Positions 26,801-40,344 of a stretch of 64,000 nt of DNA are shown one piece after another. Every line of letters begins with the position of its first letter. Positions within the stretch are counted from its first letter, which is position 1. The notes under the pieces are model-generated. The model ran no database searches, had not been told where the DNA came from, and saw only the letters and a program-made list of their open reading frames with translations. The position numbers were made by a program, and so were the translations under genes. Source of the stretch: Tetrahymena elliotti 4EA (Eukaryota > Ciliophora > Oligohymenophorea > Hymenostomatida > Tetrahymenidae); assembly GCA_000231825.2 (NCBI GenBank), contig JH720295.1:1288911-1352910 (forward strand). The letters run 5' to 3'.

Positions 26801-29800
26801 ATAAATATTTGGATGCAATAATGTTTATCTATCAAATAGTTCATTTGATAACAATCTAGGAGGAGTTTTACTCAAAGTTTCAAACCAAATTGAGTAAAAT
26901 AAAAAAATAATAACCCTATTAGATGATATATTTACCATAGATAAATTATCAGTTAATGATAACGACTCTTCATAGAAATCTCCCATAATAAAAATATTAT
27001 CATCTTATGTTTTCATAAACAACTTAGAATATTCTTTTAATATTGGAAATATTTTAAATTTAGGTTCTTAACTATTTGAAATTAATAATAGTGTTTTTTA
27101 TGATAATGAAGCTTTAGATGGTGGAGCAATACACTTTTATAATATTTAGAATTTTGTTATATTTAAAAACTCTTCTTTTAGATAAAATAGAGCTGAGGGA
27201 AGTGGTGGCTCTCTATTATTTGAAAATTTTGACTAAAATTGCCAAATATAATTTGATAACTAAACTAATATTGTTTCTAATCTTGCTAAAATTGGAGGAG
27301 GCTTACGAATTCTACATAATTAATAAAATTATGTACCCCCAAAAGGTTTTCCTTTCAAGTAAAATATTTTTAATAATAAGGCCGAAATATATGGAGATGA
27401 TTCTACTTTCTACATTTAATCAATAGTTATTTAAAAGTATGAAAACTATTATGATTCTGATCAAAATAAAAATTATACTTTACAGACTGAATAATTGTAA
27501 ACTGAGCTAAATAATTCTAAATATTCTGGAATAGTTTAAATTTAAAATTTTATGAGTGGGGGGAAAATTCAACTTTAAGTTTTCTTTTTAGATAATTATT
27601 CTAGAAAAATTAATTTTTCTAAAGCTTCATTAAGGTAAACTCAGTATCCTACTAGAATTTAAAAGGAAATAATGGGATTATTCATTAATATAGAAAGCTT
27701 ATCTAGCTCCGATATTTAGTTAATAGGTGATAAATAAATAAATTACCTTCTTTATGATGAAGAAAGTTCTGGCTTTATTTTGACCGATCTAACTATATCA
27801 GCTTCAATAGACTCTCAATTTTACTTCACTTTATCTTCTTCATTAGAAAGCATTTATTAAAATTTCTACCCAATATTAATGCGAATTGAATTTAGATCTT
27901 GTAAACAAGGTGAAATTATTTAATTTATCACAAATAAAATTAATAGTTGTAGATTCTGCTCAGAAGGAACATATAGTTTTGAAATTCCTTAACCCATACC
28001 TGACAATAAATAAAAATAATTTGAGATTAATGGTAGATAGCAATAAATTACAAATCAGTGTTCTTTATGTCCTTCATCAGCTTTATTTTGTGAAGGAAAT
28101 TAAATTTAAATAAAAAATGGATATTGGAGACCTAATTAAACTACGGATGAAATTATTTAATGTGATAAATTATTTAATTTTTGTTAACCTGAAGAGAAGA
28201 GTAGTAGTATCGATGGATGCATAGAAGGCCATGTAGGTGCTTTATGCCGTGAGTGCGATTTATAAGGAAAAATGTGGAATAAAACAGGAAATATGTATGC
28301 TCCATCAATTCTAAAAGGCGCTTGCTCAAAATGCATAAATGTTATTTTCTCCTACTTTTTTTTGGCTTTTAATATTTTTTGCTTACTGTTGTATTTTTTT
28401 ATTAGTGGAAGGACATTTTTTTCTTACTGTCAACATACCATGACTTGCTATTACCTTAGAAAGCTCAATATTCTGCCCATATTAAGAAATTCAATTCAAG
28501 ATTCATCAGGATTTTATATTAAGATAATAGTAACATATCTACAATTCTCTAGTATTCTGATTTAATAATTGAATACTTTTTCTTTGAGATTACAACTTCC
28601 TATTTCGTATTTAGGCTCTTCTAATTACTATTTTACTGTAGGTTTGAGTTGCATATTGGGGAAAAAAATTTATTAAACTTATGGTAAAATTTTAGTAATA
28701 ACACTTATTCACTCAATAACTCCAATCTTTTATGGTTTTCTAATACTTTTAATATTGATTTTCAATAGGTTATCTTCTTATCATTTATCAAGGATGTTCA
28801 CATATAAATTGGTGACCTTGTTTCATATTTTATTTTAATTTTTTGTGATAGATCAGATTTAGTTTTTTTCATCTGCAATTAATTGTGTCTAAATAGGAGG
28901 TTAATCATATTAATACTTAGATTATACTGTTTTATGCTCTAAAGATGAAACTAGGCTCTATTTAATATTTATTTGTTCAATCAACTTAGTTATTTATTCA
29001 GCAATACCTTTACTAATTTTTTACTTTTTTAGATAAAGATAAAGTACTCTCAATACTTGTATTACAAGGTATATGTTTGGCTATTATTATAATGAATTTA
29101 CAATAGAGTATTACTATTGGGATATAATAAGAATTTACTTAAGAATAGTTGTTACTTTAGTGTATACTTTAATTGGATAAAATCATAGAGAGCTTTCAAT
29201 TAACATTATTTTATTGATTTTTGCTTTTTATATTATGCTCTTAATAAAATATAATCCATATATTATAAAGAGTATAAGTTTTAAAGAAATAACTTCATAT
29301 TCATTAATAATGATCAAATTAGTGTTAAATAATATCAAACTTGATAAAGAATCACTGAACAGTCTTGTTTAAATAAATGATGTTTTTTTTAATTTATTAT
29401 TCATCATTTATTTTATTTGCATCATATTTATTGAAAAATCTAATAATCAGCATTCTAAGATAGGAAATATTTTTAGGAAGATAATAAAATTGATTCTACC
29501 AGCGAAATACTAAAGTATAATTCTATATAAAAAAACTGTATCAATCAAAACCTATTTTAGATGGAGAACAATTAGAAAAAATATGAATTAAATTGTTTAA
29601 AAGAAAGCTATTACCAATTTTTAAATATCTAAAGATAAGTAAGATATAATAAAGAGCACATCACACAAAAGGAGCTGTTCTTATTCAAGTATTTATTTTA
29701 AAAATATTTTTAAATTTAATTAATTAAATAAATTAAATTAGGGAAATCGTTCATGTTTAAGTAGGAATTCTCTAGTCATTTAAAAAAAAATATTTTACAA

Positions 29801-30124
29801 AGTTCTACCTCATCTAATTATTCTCCTAAATTATTCTATTAGATTACTAACCAATCTCCTTTAATATAAAGAAACAGCCTAAAATAGTTGGAGGCATAGA
29901 GTATTTTCCATTTAACTCCCAGTAAAATATAAAAAAATAGCAAATAATAAGATAATAAAAAAATATATAATAGAAGCTAAGAATAAGAATCTTATCAAAA
30001 CATTTTTTCATTTAATTCCTCCCAAAAACTTTCAAATATAATTAATGCATAATTAGAGCATTAATAGATTACAAATAATTAATAAGATTATTGCTTAGGA
30101 TAAGAAAATTTTGAATCTCCTTGA
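20815..30124 (+). CDS. Giant multi-pass membrane protein, tandem copy 1
   Basis: Three exons with introns 24074..24279 (206 nt) and 29689..29741 (53 nt) sum to 9051 nt, a multiple of three, and give 3016 residues ending at the TGA at 30122-30124. A hydrophobic leader is followed by a Cys-rich head (CHLGCQICSQNTCMQCFD). Long beta-propeller-like repeats follow (HSNGDILFYDISSGQ and similar). From about residue 1750 to 2250 lie beta-helix-like strands with G-rich turns (GSGGSLLFEN). Near residue 2291 a Cys-rich stalk begins (CSLCPSSALFCEG, GALCRECD). About eight hydrophobic segments follow from residue 2437, then a basic, Q/N/S-rich tail. The architecture is that of a surface receptor or channel-like protein seen in ciliate families of unknown function. 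Its nearest relative is the next gene, with matching landmarks and intron positions. Topology and ligand are unknown. Confidence 0.88.
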
Positions 30125-30602
30125 TAGTTAGTTTATCAAAAAAAGAGAAAAGGTAGGATAAATTATCAAATTTATGTTCTTAGATAAAATTAAATAAATG
30201 TAAAAGCTTAAAGAATTATTTTTTTTTATTTTAATATTGTATCATTCATTTTATTTGTTTAAATTTAATTTACCTCTATTTCAAATTTTAAGCTATTTAT
30301 CTTTAACATATTTAAATAATAAATTAATTTTCAAGTTGAATTCACATTTTTATTTATTTCTCAAAAGTTAATACAAAAATACACTTGAAAAATAGTTATC
30401 TAAAATAGATAAACTTTATTTATAAGATTTCACAACCACTTTCATTTAATTTTTGCTTCCTTTATTTGTCAAATCAATATGCTAAAAATTGTAATTTTTG
30501 GGCAAATTCAAATAACATGAATTATTTATTTTCTTCAGATAAAACAAAACAAAAAGTTAATTCAAAAATAATAAAAATAAGGAGATTGAAGTTTTGTAAA
30601 TT
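30125..30602. other. Spacer between the two giant genes
   Basis: 478 bases of AT-rich sequence separating the stop of copy 1 from the start of copy 2. Nothing coding was seen. It serves as the 3' flank of one gene and the upstream region of the other. Confidence 0.65.
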
Positions 30603-33600
30603 ATGATTTTTATTACTCTACTTCTATGTTCATTAGTAAGATATACATTTTTATTGTCAACTTGCAGTGCTGGATGCTAATTGTGTTAATAAAGTTCCTG
30701 TTTAAAATGTGAAGACAGATTTATTTTGGATTATGCATCTGGATTATGCATATATTAAGGATGTTTATAAAACTTCTACTTTTAGCCTGGTCAGGATTAT
30801 AAGCAAGGATAATGCTAATCAATTTGTAATCCCTCTTATATTCCAAACTACTAATAAAATATTTGCATTTAATTAGAATAATGCTCCTTATCTTATCAAA
30901 GCTTTCAAAATATTATCAATCATTAGAAACCTCTTGATATTATTGTATATAAAGATAATTATTATGCAGTATTCTAAGATGGCTATATATCTCTTTATTA
31001 GAAGGAAACATTTGAATTAGTTTAGCATCTTTAATTTAAGAATGGAGACTTAAAAGTTTAACATCTAAATAACATAGTTTTTGTCTAAGCTGAAGATTTT
31101 TCATTTTATGAATGGGATTTACTGAACAATCAAAGAAGTCAGTTGGTTTCTTCTACTTTCATTCAATTTAATTAAATTTCAAATCTCTATTTGCTAAATA
31201 GTCAGGAAAGTCTTTTGATAATTTTAATTTAGTAATAACTAGCTCAAAATTAGATAATAGAGTGTTTTTTCATAGATAAAATTTCAGGGGATATATAAGC
31301 ATCCGGAAAAATTCAAATAGAAAAAAAGATTATTTTCTTCAGTTATTTTATAGATTTAATTATCATTTAAACAGATGAAGAGATTTAGCTGAATTTAATT
31401 AAATTTTTGAATGATTCTCTTCAAGTAATTGAAATCTAATTTTTTTAATCATGTAAAGTTTAATAGAATGCAATTTTAATTGATTTGATAAAATTAAATC
31501 AAAATTATCTAATTGTAACATAATAATAGATATTCCTCATAGATACTAAAAAATCATTATGTAAGGCTATTGAAATTGTAGCCAAATATTAATAAATTAC
31601 AAAAATAAAAATTTTTAATGAAATTGAAAATCAAATTCTTTTATAGATGTAAAATTAGTTAATGCTATTTGATCCTTTAAATAATATTTAAATTGGTAAT
31701 TAAATATCATAAATACTTGATTTTGAAGTCATGTAAATAAATGAGAATTATCAAGAAGTTTTAGTTCTTAATAATAATAATAATTTATTAGTGTTCACTT
31801 TTTAAAAATAAGAATAATTATTTGAAATCATATAAACCTAATCTTTACCAAATACAAATTTAGAAAAAATAGTATAATTAAAAGAATAAAACAATTTATA
31901 AATAAAAGACAACTATAGTATTGCGTTGCTTGGGCTATCAATTTCAATTACTTAAATTAATTCAGGAAGTTATAAATTTAAATCAAATATTATTACAAAT
32001 TATTAATATCCATAGACAATGGCTTCAGCTTCAACAGTTAAAATTACAATTTTATACTCATTAATGCAGTTAGTTACTTGCCACATAAATGGGGATATTC
32101 TTTTTTATGATATTTCTTCAGGTCAATCTTCAGAGTTTTTCCTTAAAATTTAATTTTAAAAATCTTCTTGCTTGGATATGTTCTCTTTTCAAGATTAATT
32201 GATTATACTAAATCTTTCTGATTAAATTATAATTATTTCTGGATTAAATTGGAGTATTTAAAAATAGATTGTTAAAAAAAATTTGCAGAAGTTTTTTATA
32301 TAAAATAATAATGATAAGTTAATCATAATCTAAGATTAATGCACTACAATTTTTGATAGCCTATTAAGCTAAGTTTATTCAAAATGCAATGATTTCCTTC
32401 TCAATTAAATAGAATCTATTGTTTTTCTATCAAATCATGACCTATATGTTTAAACAAGTTAATAATTAATATATTATTCATTTAATTCTATTATTTAAGA
32501 TTATTAATAGATATATCTTCCATTTATGATAAAAAATGGCAAAATATAACACTTTAACTACTTTAAATTATTTGAAAGTTAAAAAAATAATCACTTTAAT
32601 TATTTTAAAATAGATAAATTTTTAATATTTGATAGTAACTACAATGGTTTCTTAATAAATAAGTAATTATAAGTAGAGCAATTATTTTAAAACCCTGTTC
32701 TTAGCCAAGTTTAATAAACCTTGAAATCTTTGAATGATGGTAATGTTTACTATGCTTCTGGATACAATATTTAAAATCCTGCTTTAATATTTTTATATGC
32801 GTTTGTAGTCGGATAGTCACTACCAATTTAACTATCAGTGCTACCTTTTTAGTAATATGCAGGAGAAGCTTTTATTAGTATAGATAAAGCAGGGATAGCA
32901 TATAATTACTTTGATATTATAATATAAGTTAACCTTATGACAATCTATTCTTAAAAAGCATTAAACATAAAAACACAAGAGATATATGGTACTAGAGTAT
33001 TGTTATTATCTAATGATAACGAAGTAACAAGTTTACCTTTCTAATATAGTTCTATTTTAAACTCTATGTTATATATTGGAACAGCTAGTGGAGTATTAGC
33101 ATCAAAAAGTTCGACAATAACAAACTATGATATATTAAATGTTACAAATTCTTTTTATGACCAAAATGATTTGATAATAGAAATAAAGTAGAGTATTAAT
33201 ATTGGGAAATATATGATAAGAACAAAAAAGTAAGTTACAGTATATGATCTATACAATAATTAATTTTTAGAGATAATTTATCCTAAAGGTAAAATACTAT
33301 CATTTAATTTGTGTGATATCATAGAAAATATTTACTCTATTATATGCCTAAATGATAAAGAAGTAGTAATAAAGCAATACATACCATAAGATAAATTATT
33401 TTAATATGAATTTAATACAAGAGTCAAAAAATATCTTTATGACAACTCAAATTAATAAATTTTTTTATATGGAGAAAGCATTTATTAATTTGATTCTTCA
33501 TTAAATTTAAAGTTTGAGATAGTGAATTAATTAGAAAATACCATTTTTAATATCTGCTTATTAACTTAGGAATCATTAATATGCATAGATTCAGAAAAAT

Positions 33601-36600
33601 ACCTACTGATAATTAACAAAAATAACATTTATTTGTAAAAAAGAATTTAAATAACTGGATTCTAAAATTAAATATATTTGATGGTTGATGAGTCATACTA
33701 GAGAATCATATTATTTAATGAAATTTGCATCATCTATAGTTTTAGCGGAAAGATGTAGTAAAACATAGGTAAAATACTAGGAACAATAATTCAATATGGA
33801 ATTCATGATTAACATTACATAATATTTTCACAATTAAGTAAGTTTTTTTTTTATTTTATTTACTCTTTCTACAATATTTTTCGTTAGATTTAAACAATAT
33901 CTAATTTTACTTACACAATTAAAAAATATTTTCTGAAAATAAACGTATTTTTTTAGAATTTATCATATTTTCACAAATATTCTTAAAAAATGTTAATACA
34001 TGCAATAAAAAATATCTTTCATTTATCCTTCTTCTCAATAATCAAAAATTTTAAAATAGAAATATCTTTCATTTATCCTTCTTCTCAATAATCAAACATT
34101 TTAAAATAGAAAAAATAATTTCTTAATTTTTAAAACTTTAATAAAAAATACAACAGATTAAATAAATTTAAACTTATCAAAATAACTAAAATTAAAAAAA
34201 AATAAATTTAAGAGTAGGGCGGGCGAGCTTCAGAATATTTTTTTGATCTTTGAGGAAATACAAATTTTATTATAATTTTTTCAAATTTATTTTGAAAATT
34301 TTTAGATTTTTCTTATAAAAATGAAATAAGATCTTTGAATTGATAATTTAAAATACACTAAATAAAAATATTTAATAAATAATAGAGGGAACAGTAATAA
34401 ATCGCAAAACTTTAACTTTGTATTAAATATCTTCTCCTGCTAGCATAAATATAGTTAAGTATGTTTATATTTATTTAAATCAATAAATTGCTTATTATTT
34501 CAGCTCCTCTGCTTTTAGTTAGATATAAATTTATAACATCTAAACTTAACAAACTACTTAATTTTCTGGAAACCCAACAAATTAATAAAACATAGTTGAT
34601 ATTATATATGCTGAATCATAGAGCTCTCTTGTTTACCTAGATTAGATAGGATAAATATTTTGCAATTTTTTATATGAACCTTTTTAGGTATTTGATAATA
34701 TGAAGATTACTGAAATAACTTAATTAAGCTAAAAATTAGTAGGGATGTCATTCGATTATCAATCAAACTCTCTTTTTGTCTATACCTAAACTGATGTATA
34801 TTTAATTGATTTTAGTAGTGTTGGGTATTTATATAAAAAGTAGAGAAACTAGTAGAATGTGCTATTTACTGAAATAAAATAAGAAAATAAGAAATTAGAC
34901 TCTAATTTTTTAATTATTGGAGATAAAAATATTATATTTAGATATTATTAGCAATAAATTAAATCAGAAATGTTTTTCTTAAATGAGTTACAATTAAAAG
35001 ATATTAGATATGATACTGAGAGTGATACCTTGATAGTAGCATTTGAAGATAAAATTATACTTTTCTAAAATTATGAATAAAGTCGTAGTAGTAATTCAAA
35101 TTCTAATTAGATAACCTTAATTATGCAGTTTTAAAGATTCTTAACAAATTCTATTTACTAAGTATATAATAAAGATATTATTCATATTAATATAAAATCT
35201 GGTTAAATAATTAAAATTATTTAAATTAAAGTTGAATAATTTACAAACTCATTTTTTAATGATGATCAAAACAACATCTTATTTTTGGGTTTAAGTGATT
35301 TATCAGTAATTATCTATTTTTAATAATCTTAATCTGTCTAAAAATACTAATTCTCATAATTAAATAAATTAATCACATCTGTTAAATTTATTGGTGTTAT
35401 TAGCCCTGAAGAATGCTACTTTGCTACTACTGGAGGATAATTTATGATTATTAATCACTCAAAACAATAAATATCAAGTCAAGTAAATTTAAATGGAGAA
35501 GTAAGGGTTGAGGAAGGTTTATTATTAATAAATCTATTATTTGATAGCTTATTGAACAGAATCATATTTAATTATATTGGAAGTAAAAAGGTTTTCATTT
35601 GGAATTTACAATTGCTATTACTTGAATAGGTGATTGGCATACCTGAGACTCACTCTAATTCTATTTAGATTAGCTCTAAGTATATAGTAACTGCTACATC
35701 ATTCTAATTAACTTTTTACACAAGAACTAGACCTTCATTATTTTCAACTACTATATAAAGAAATAGTGTTAAAGATAGAATAACTGAATATTGTATTATC
35801 GAAGATAATTATGCAGCATTATTTTTTGAGGATAAATTTGAATTATTTAAAATATAAGGTAATAATAATTTTATTATAGATCAATAAAATTTTACATTAC
35901 CTCATCTAATGAAGTATTAAGTAGAAGGATCATTAATATATATCTTTGGTTTACACTAATAGGGGGCATTTTAATAAATTTATAATATTAATTTATATAA
36001 TTACTAACTGCAAGTTCATTAGCCTTCTCTACTCGCAATTAATATTGCTTAAGAGTGTTATATAATCAGCGAGAGAGATAAAAATCAATAGTCTATATTA
36101 AATGAAATTAATGCCATTAGCCCTATAACTTAATAAGTACTTGGTGAACAAAGAACAACTGTTTAAAATAAACAAAATACGAGCATATTTGTATTTTTAA
36201 GCATTTTAGGAACATAGCTTTTGAACTTAAGCAGCTAAATTTCAAAATTAAATTAAATTAGTAATATTTTATTTTCACCTATTTCAAAAGATTTCAGTGA
36301 TTTAATATTTTAAGGAGATACTAAGATTGTTATCAATAAATAATAGTTTTAAATATAAAACTTTAATATCTAGATATTTTCAAATATGAACAATGAACCT
36401 GTGAGAATATCATTTGATTCTGATGTTAAAGATTCTATTTTTGAATCTGTATCTGTTAAAAATCAATAAATTTATCAATCTACATTTATTTTTCAAAATT
36501 AGAGTCAAGTTATTCTTTCTAATTTTTTTGTTGAAAATTGCACAATTCAAGATCTCAATCAAAGTATAAATAGCACTTACTCTTATTTTTTAATAGAAAA

Positions 36601-39600
36601 TGTTCAGACTCTAATTATTTATAATATGAAGATAATAAATAATACCTTTAACGATACAAAGTTTATTAGCCTATTTTAAATAACTAATGTTGATCAAGTA
36701 CTAATATACTCTCTTGATATTTTAAATAATAATTCTCCTTCAGCCTCATCCCTATTTATTTTTAAATAAATTAATCATTTAAATATAATTAAGCTTACCA
36801 TATATCAAAATTTATTCCCTTAAGCTTACAATTAAATATAAGATATAAGCAAAGAATAAAGCAATATTTATGAAACTAATATAATAATTTAGATATATGG
36901 AAGTAACAAAATTAACATAACAAATAGCTCATTTTCTGACAATAAAGGAGGAATAATTTTGAAAATTACAAATTAAATTGTTTAAGAAAACAATATTATA
37001 ACATTGCTTAATGATACAATATCTATCAGCAATTTATAGGTTTAGAGGAATAATTCAACAGAAGTATCTCATTTAATAAAATTATTATCATCTAAAGTAT
37101 TTTTAAGTGATATTTAATTTAATTTTAATACTGGAAACATTTTGGTTTTTGATTAGTAATCTATTGAAATAGTTAACTGCTAGTTCTACTAAAATAGTGC
37201 ATTAGATGGAGGAGCTATATACTTTTATGGGATAAAAAATTTTATTTCAGTTTATAATTCTATTTTTAGCTAAAATAAAGCATAGGGAAGTGGTGGATCT
37301 CTCCTACTAGAAAATATAGATAAAAAATGTTTTGTTTATTTTGATAAATAAACTCAGATTTACTCTAACTATGCTAGAATAGGAGGAGGAATTCGTATTC
37401 TAAATAGCTAATAAGATTACATACTACCATAGAATTTTCCCTTTTAATAAAATGTTTACAATAACACAGCTGAGATATATGGAAATGATTCGACATTTAA
37501 TGTAGAATCAATTCATATTAGTAAATATTAAAGCTTATCTGATTTAGATTAAAATAAAAACTATACATTAATATTTAATAATTAGTTGGTAGCATATTAG
37601 AATTAAAATTACTCTGGAAAAGTGTCAATAAATAATTTTATGAGTGGAGGAAAAATATAATTAGAGATTGTCTTCTTTGATAATTACAAAAGAAAAATTA
37701 GTTTCTCTAAAAATCTTCTTAGATTAAATTAGTACCCTATTAAGATTGAAAAGGAATTAATGAATTTATATGTTAATATAGAAAGTTAATCAACTTTAAA
37801 TACTTAGCTTATTGGTGATAAATAAATTAATTTCTTGCTATATAATGAAGAAACAGAGAGTTTTATTTTAAAAGATCTCACTATATCTGCTTAAATTTCA
37901 GCATAATTTAAATTTACTATTACTTCTTCTCTACAAAGTATTTATCAAAGCTAATTTCCATACCTTATGGTAATCAACTTTAGATCTTGCTTGCCAGGAG
38001 AAGTTATTTAATCTATTAGTGATAGCATTTAAGTATGCAAATTTTGTTCTCTAGGTACTTATTCTTTAAAGCAACCCTAACAAATTCCATAATATAATAA
38101 TTAAGACTTATCACAAAATAGTGAAACTTAAGATTAAGTTGGCAATATGTGTAAGTTATGTCCTTCATCAGCATTATTTTGTGAAGGAAATAAAATTCAA
38201 TTAAAAAACGGATATTGGAGATCAAATTAATCAACTGATGAGATTATTTAATGCAGTTAAATTATTAATTTTTGTGAACCCGAATAAAATAGTAGTAGCT
38301 TTGAAGGATGTGCTGAAGGATATTTAGGTCCATTATGTATTGAATGTGATTTGGAAGGAAAAGTATGGAATAAAACTAATTTAATGTATACTCCTTCTAT
38401 GTTAAAAGGAGTTTGCTCTCAGTGCTCTAACATTGCATTTTCTTATCTGATTATTTCTTTTAACATTTTGGGATTGCTTTTATATTTTTTTATTAGTGAA
38501 AGAACTTTCTTTATTGATTGCAAATATTCTTTGACATGCTTCTACCTCCGTAAGTTGAATATTTTACCTATCCTAAAAAACTCAATTCAAGATGCCTCAG
38601 GATATTTTACAAAAATTATGGTTACTTATTTGTAATTATCAGAAAAACTTATTTAACAATTTAATTCCGTTACTTTAAAGTTATCTATTCCTGCCAGTTA
38701 TTTTGGTTCTATGAGCCATTATTTTACTGTAGGATTAAGTTGTATAATTGGTAAAAGGGCATATTAAATGTATGGCAAGATTTTGATTATAACATTAGTT
38801 CATTCTATTTTACCAATTTTTTTTGGATTTCTAATAGTTTTGATCCTAATTTTAAGAAGTAATTCTTCTAGTTACTTGTAAAGAATGTTCTATTATAAAC
38901 TAATCACATTATTCCACATTTTATTTTAATTCTTTGTCATAAATTAAATTTAGTTTTTCTCTTCAGCTCTCAATTGTGTTAAAATAGGAAATGAATCATA
39001 TTAATCTTTGGATCTGACAGTTTTGTGTTCAAACCAAGAAATAAAAACATATTTGATTTTAGTATGCCTTACTAATTTGATCATATACTGTTCAATACCA
39101 CTCTTAATATTCTATTTTTTTAGGAAAAAATATCACACTATTAATAACTGTATCACGAGATATATGTATGGATACTACTATAACGAATTCAAAGTAGAAT
39201 ATTACTATTGGGATATAATAAGAATTTATTTAAGAATATCTGTTACTCTTGTTTATGCAATAATTGGTGCCTAATATAAATACCTCTCAATTAACTTAAT
39301 ACTACTAATATTTGGCTTTTATATAATGATGGTTGCAAAATATAATCCTTATATAATGTAGAGCCTATGCTAAAACGAAATAGCTTCATATACATTGATA
39401 ATGATTAAATTAGTAATAAATATAATAGAAATGGAATCTGATCTTTTTTCAAATTTTAGCTACATACTCATACTTTTGATAAATTTTTCTTTTATTTTAT
39501 ATTTTTTTTGCATTATTTTTATATAAAAATCAAAGAATTAAAACTCCAAAATAGGAAAAATCTTCAAGGAATTCCTTCGTATAATTATTCCCAAAAATTA

Positions 39601-40344
39601 TTAAAAGCACTTGATAAACACTAAATTTGTATCCATGAAAACTTATCTGAGATGGAAGTTGATTAGCAAAAATTTAAACACTATCTTAAAGCTAAAGGCT
39701 GTTAAAAATTTGGAGAGTTTTTAAGTTAAATAAAAAATTGAAAAGAAGGGAGAGTGTAATCAATAGAAGAAATATTTAAGTATATTTTATTTTTTATAAA
39801 TTTAAAAAAATAATAAAATTTATTAGAAAAATAATAGTAATTTGGCAAATTAGATTTCAGTTAGATGCTTTAGGGAAGCAATACTAAAACTAATTATTAA
39901 TTTTAGTTACCTAAACTTAATTCTTAGCTTTCAAATATACCTAATTTAATAAAAAAATATAGTCTTAAGTATGGTGATCAACAAAGTCCAACTAATTTAT
40001 TAACTTATTCGAAATTTTTATCTCAAAAATAAGAAACTGAGAAATTTAATGATAATAGCTTTAATTCGAGCTCATCAAAATAAAAAAAGAAATTATTAAA
40101 TAGCAAATCACCTATGAGTTATCAAAAAGAAAAAGAATATTAAAATAAAGATTCTTTTAGTTTGCAATCAATAATTAAAAAACAGTAAAGTAAATAATAA
40201 TTATCCAAGAGTCAAACATTCTAATTAGATTTTACTTAATGCCTTTAGTAATCTTATACTCCTAATAACTTAGATCTTTCGTCGATTGATGTACTAAAAA
40301 ACGAAAAAATGATAAGCAATGATACTCAGCTAACATTTTAATGA
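30603..40344 (+). CDS. Giant multi-pass membrane protein, tandem copy 2
   Basis: Exons 30603..33837, 34386..39779 and 39827..40344 sum to 9147 nt and give 3048 residues. The order matches copy 1: leader, Cys-rich head (CSAGCQLCQQSSCLKCED), propeller-like repeats, beta-helix-like segment (NSALDGGAIYFYG near residue 2015), Cys-rich stalk from residue 2277 (CKLCPSSALFCEGNK, GPLCIECD), about eight membrane segments and a polar tail. Both introns sit at the same positions and phases as in copy 1, but intron 1 is 548 nt here against 206 nt. The membrane block and the Cys-rich stalk look better conserved between copies than the propeller region, as expected if the ectodomain recognises different ligands. 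A sensory or adhesion role is possible but is not shown. The ATG is supported by the leader and by alignment with copy 1. Confidence 0.88.
33838..34385 (+). other. Intron 1 of giant copy 2, enlarged, with repeat
   Basis: A 548-nt GT...AG intron (GTAAGT donor, AATAG acceptor) interrupts the codon for residue 1079 in phase 1. Copy 1 has a 206-nt intron at the matching place. The extra length includes the 50-bp tandem duplication at 34011-34110 and an unusually G+C-rich spot near 34215-34230 (tagggcgggcgagcttcag). Confidence 0.85.
34011..34110. repeat. 50-bp tandem duplication inside an intron
   Basis: Two adjacent 50-base copies beginning aatatctttcatttatcctt differ at one visible position (caaaaattt versus caaacattt). 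The near identity implies a recent duplication. It lies within intron 1 of the second giant gene and does not affect its coding sequence. Confidence 0.9.
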
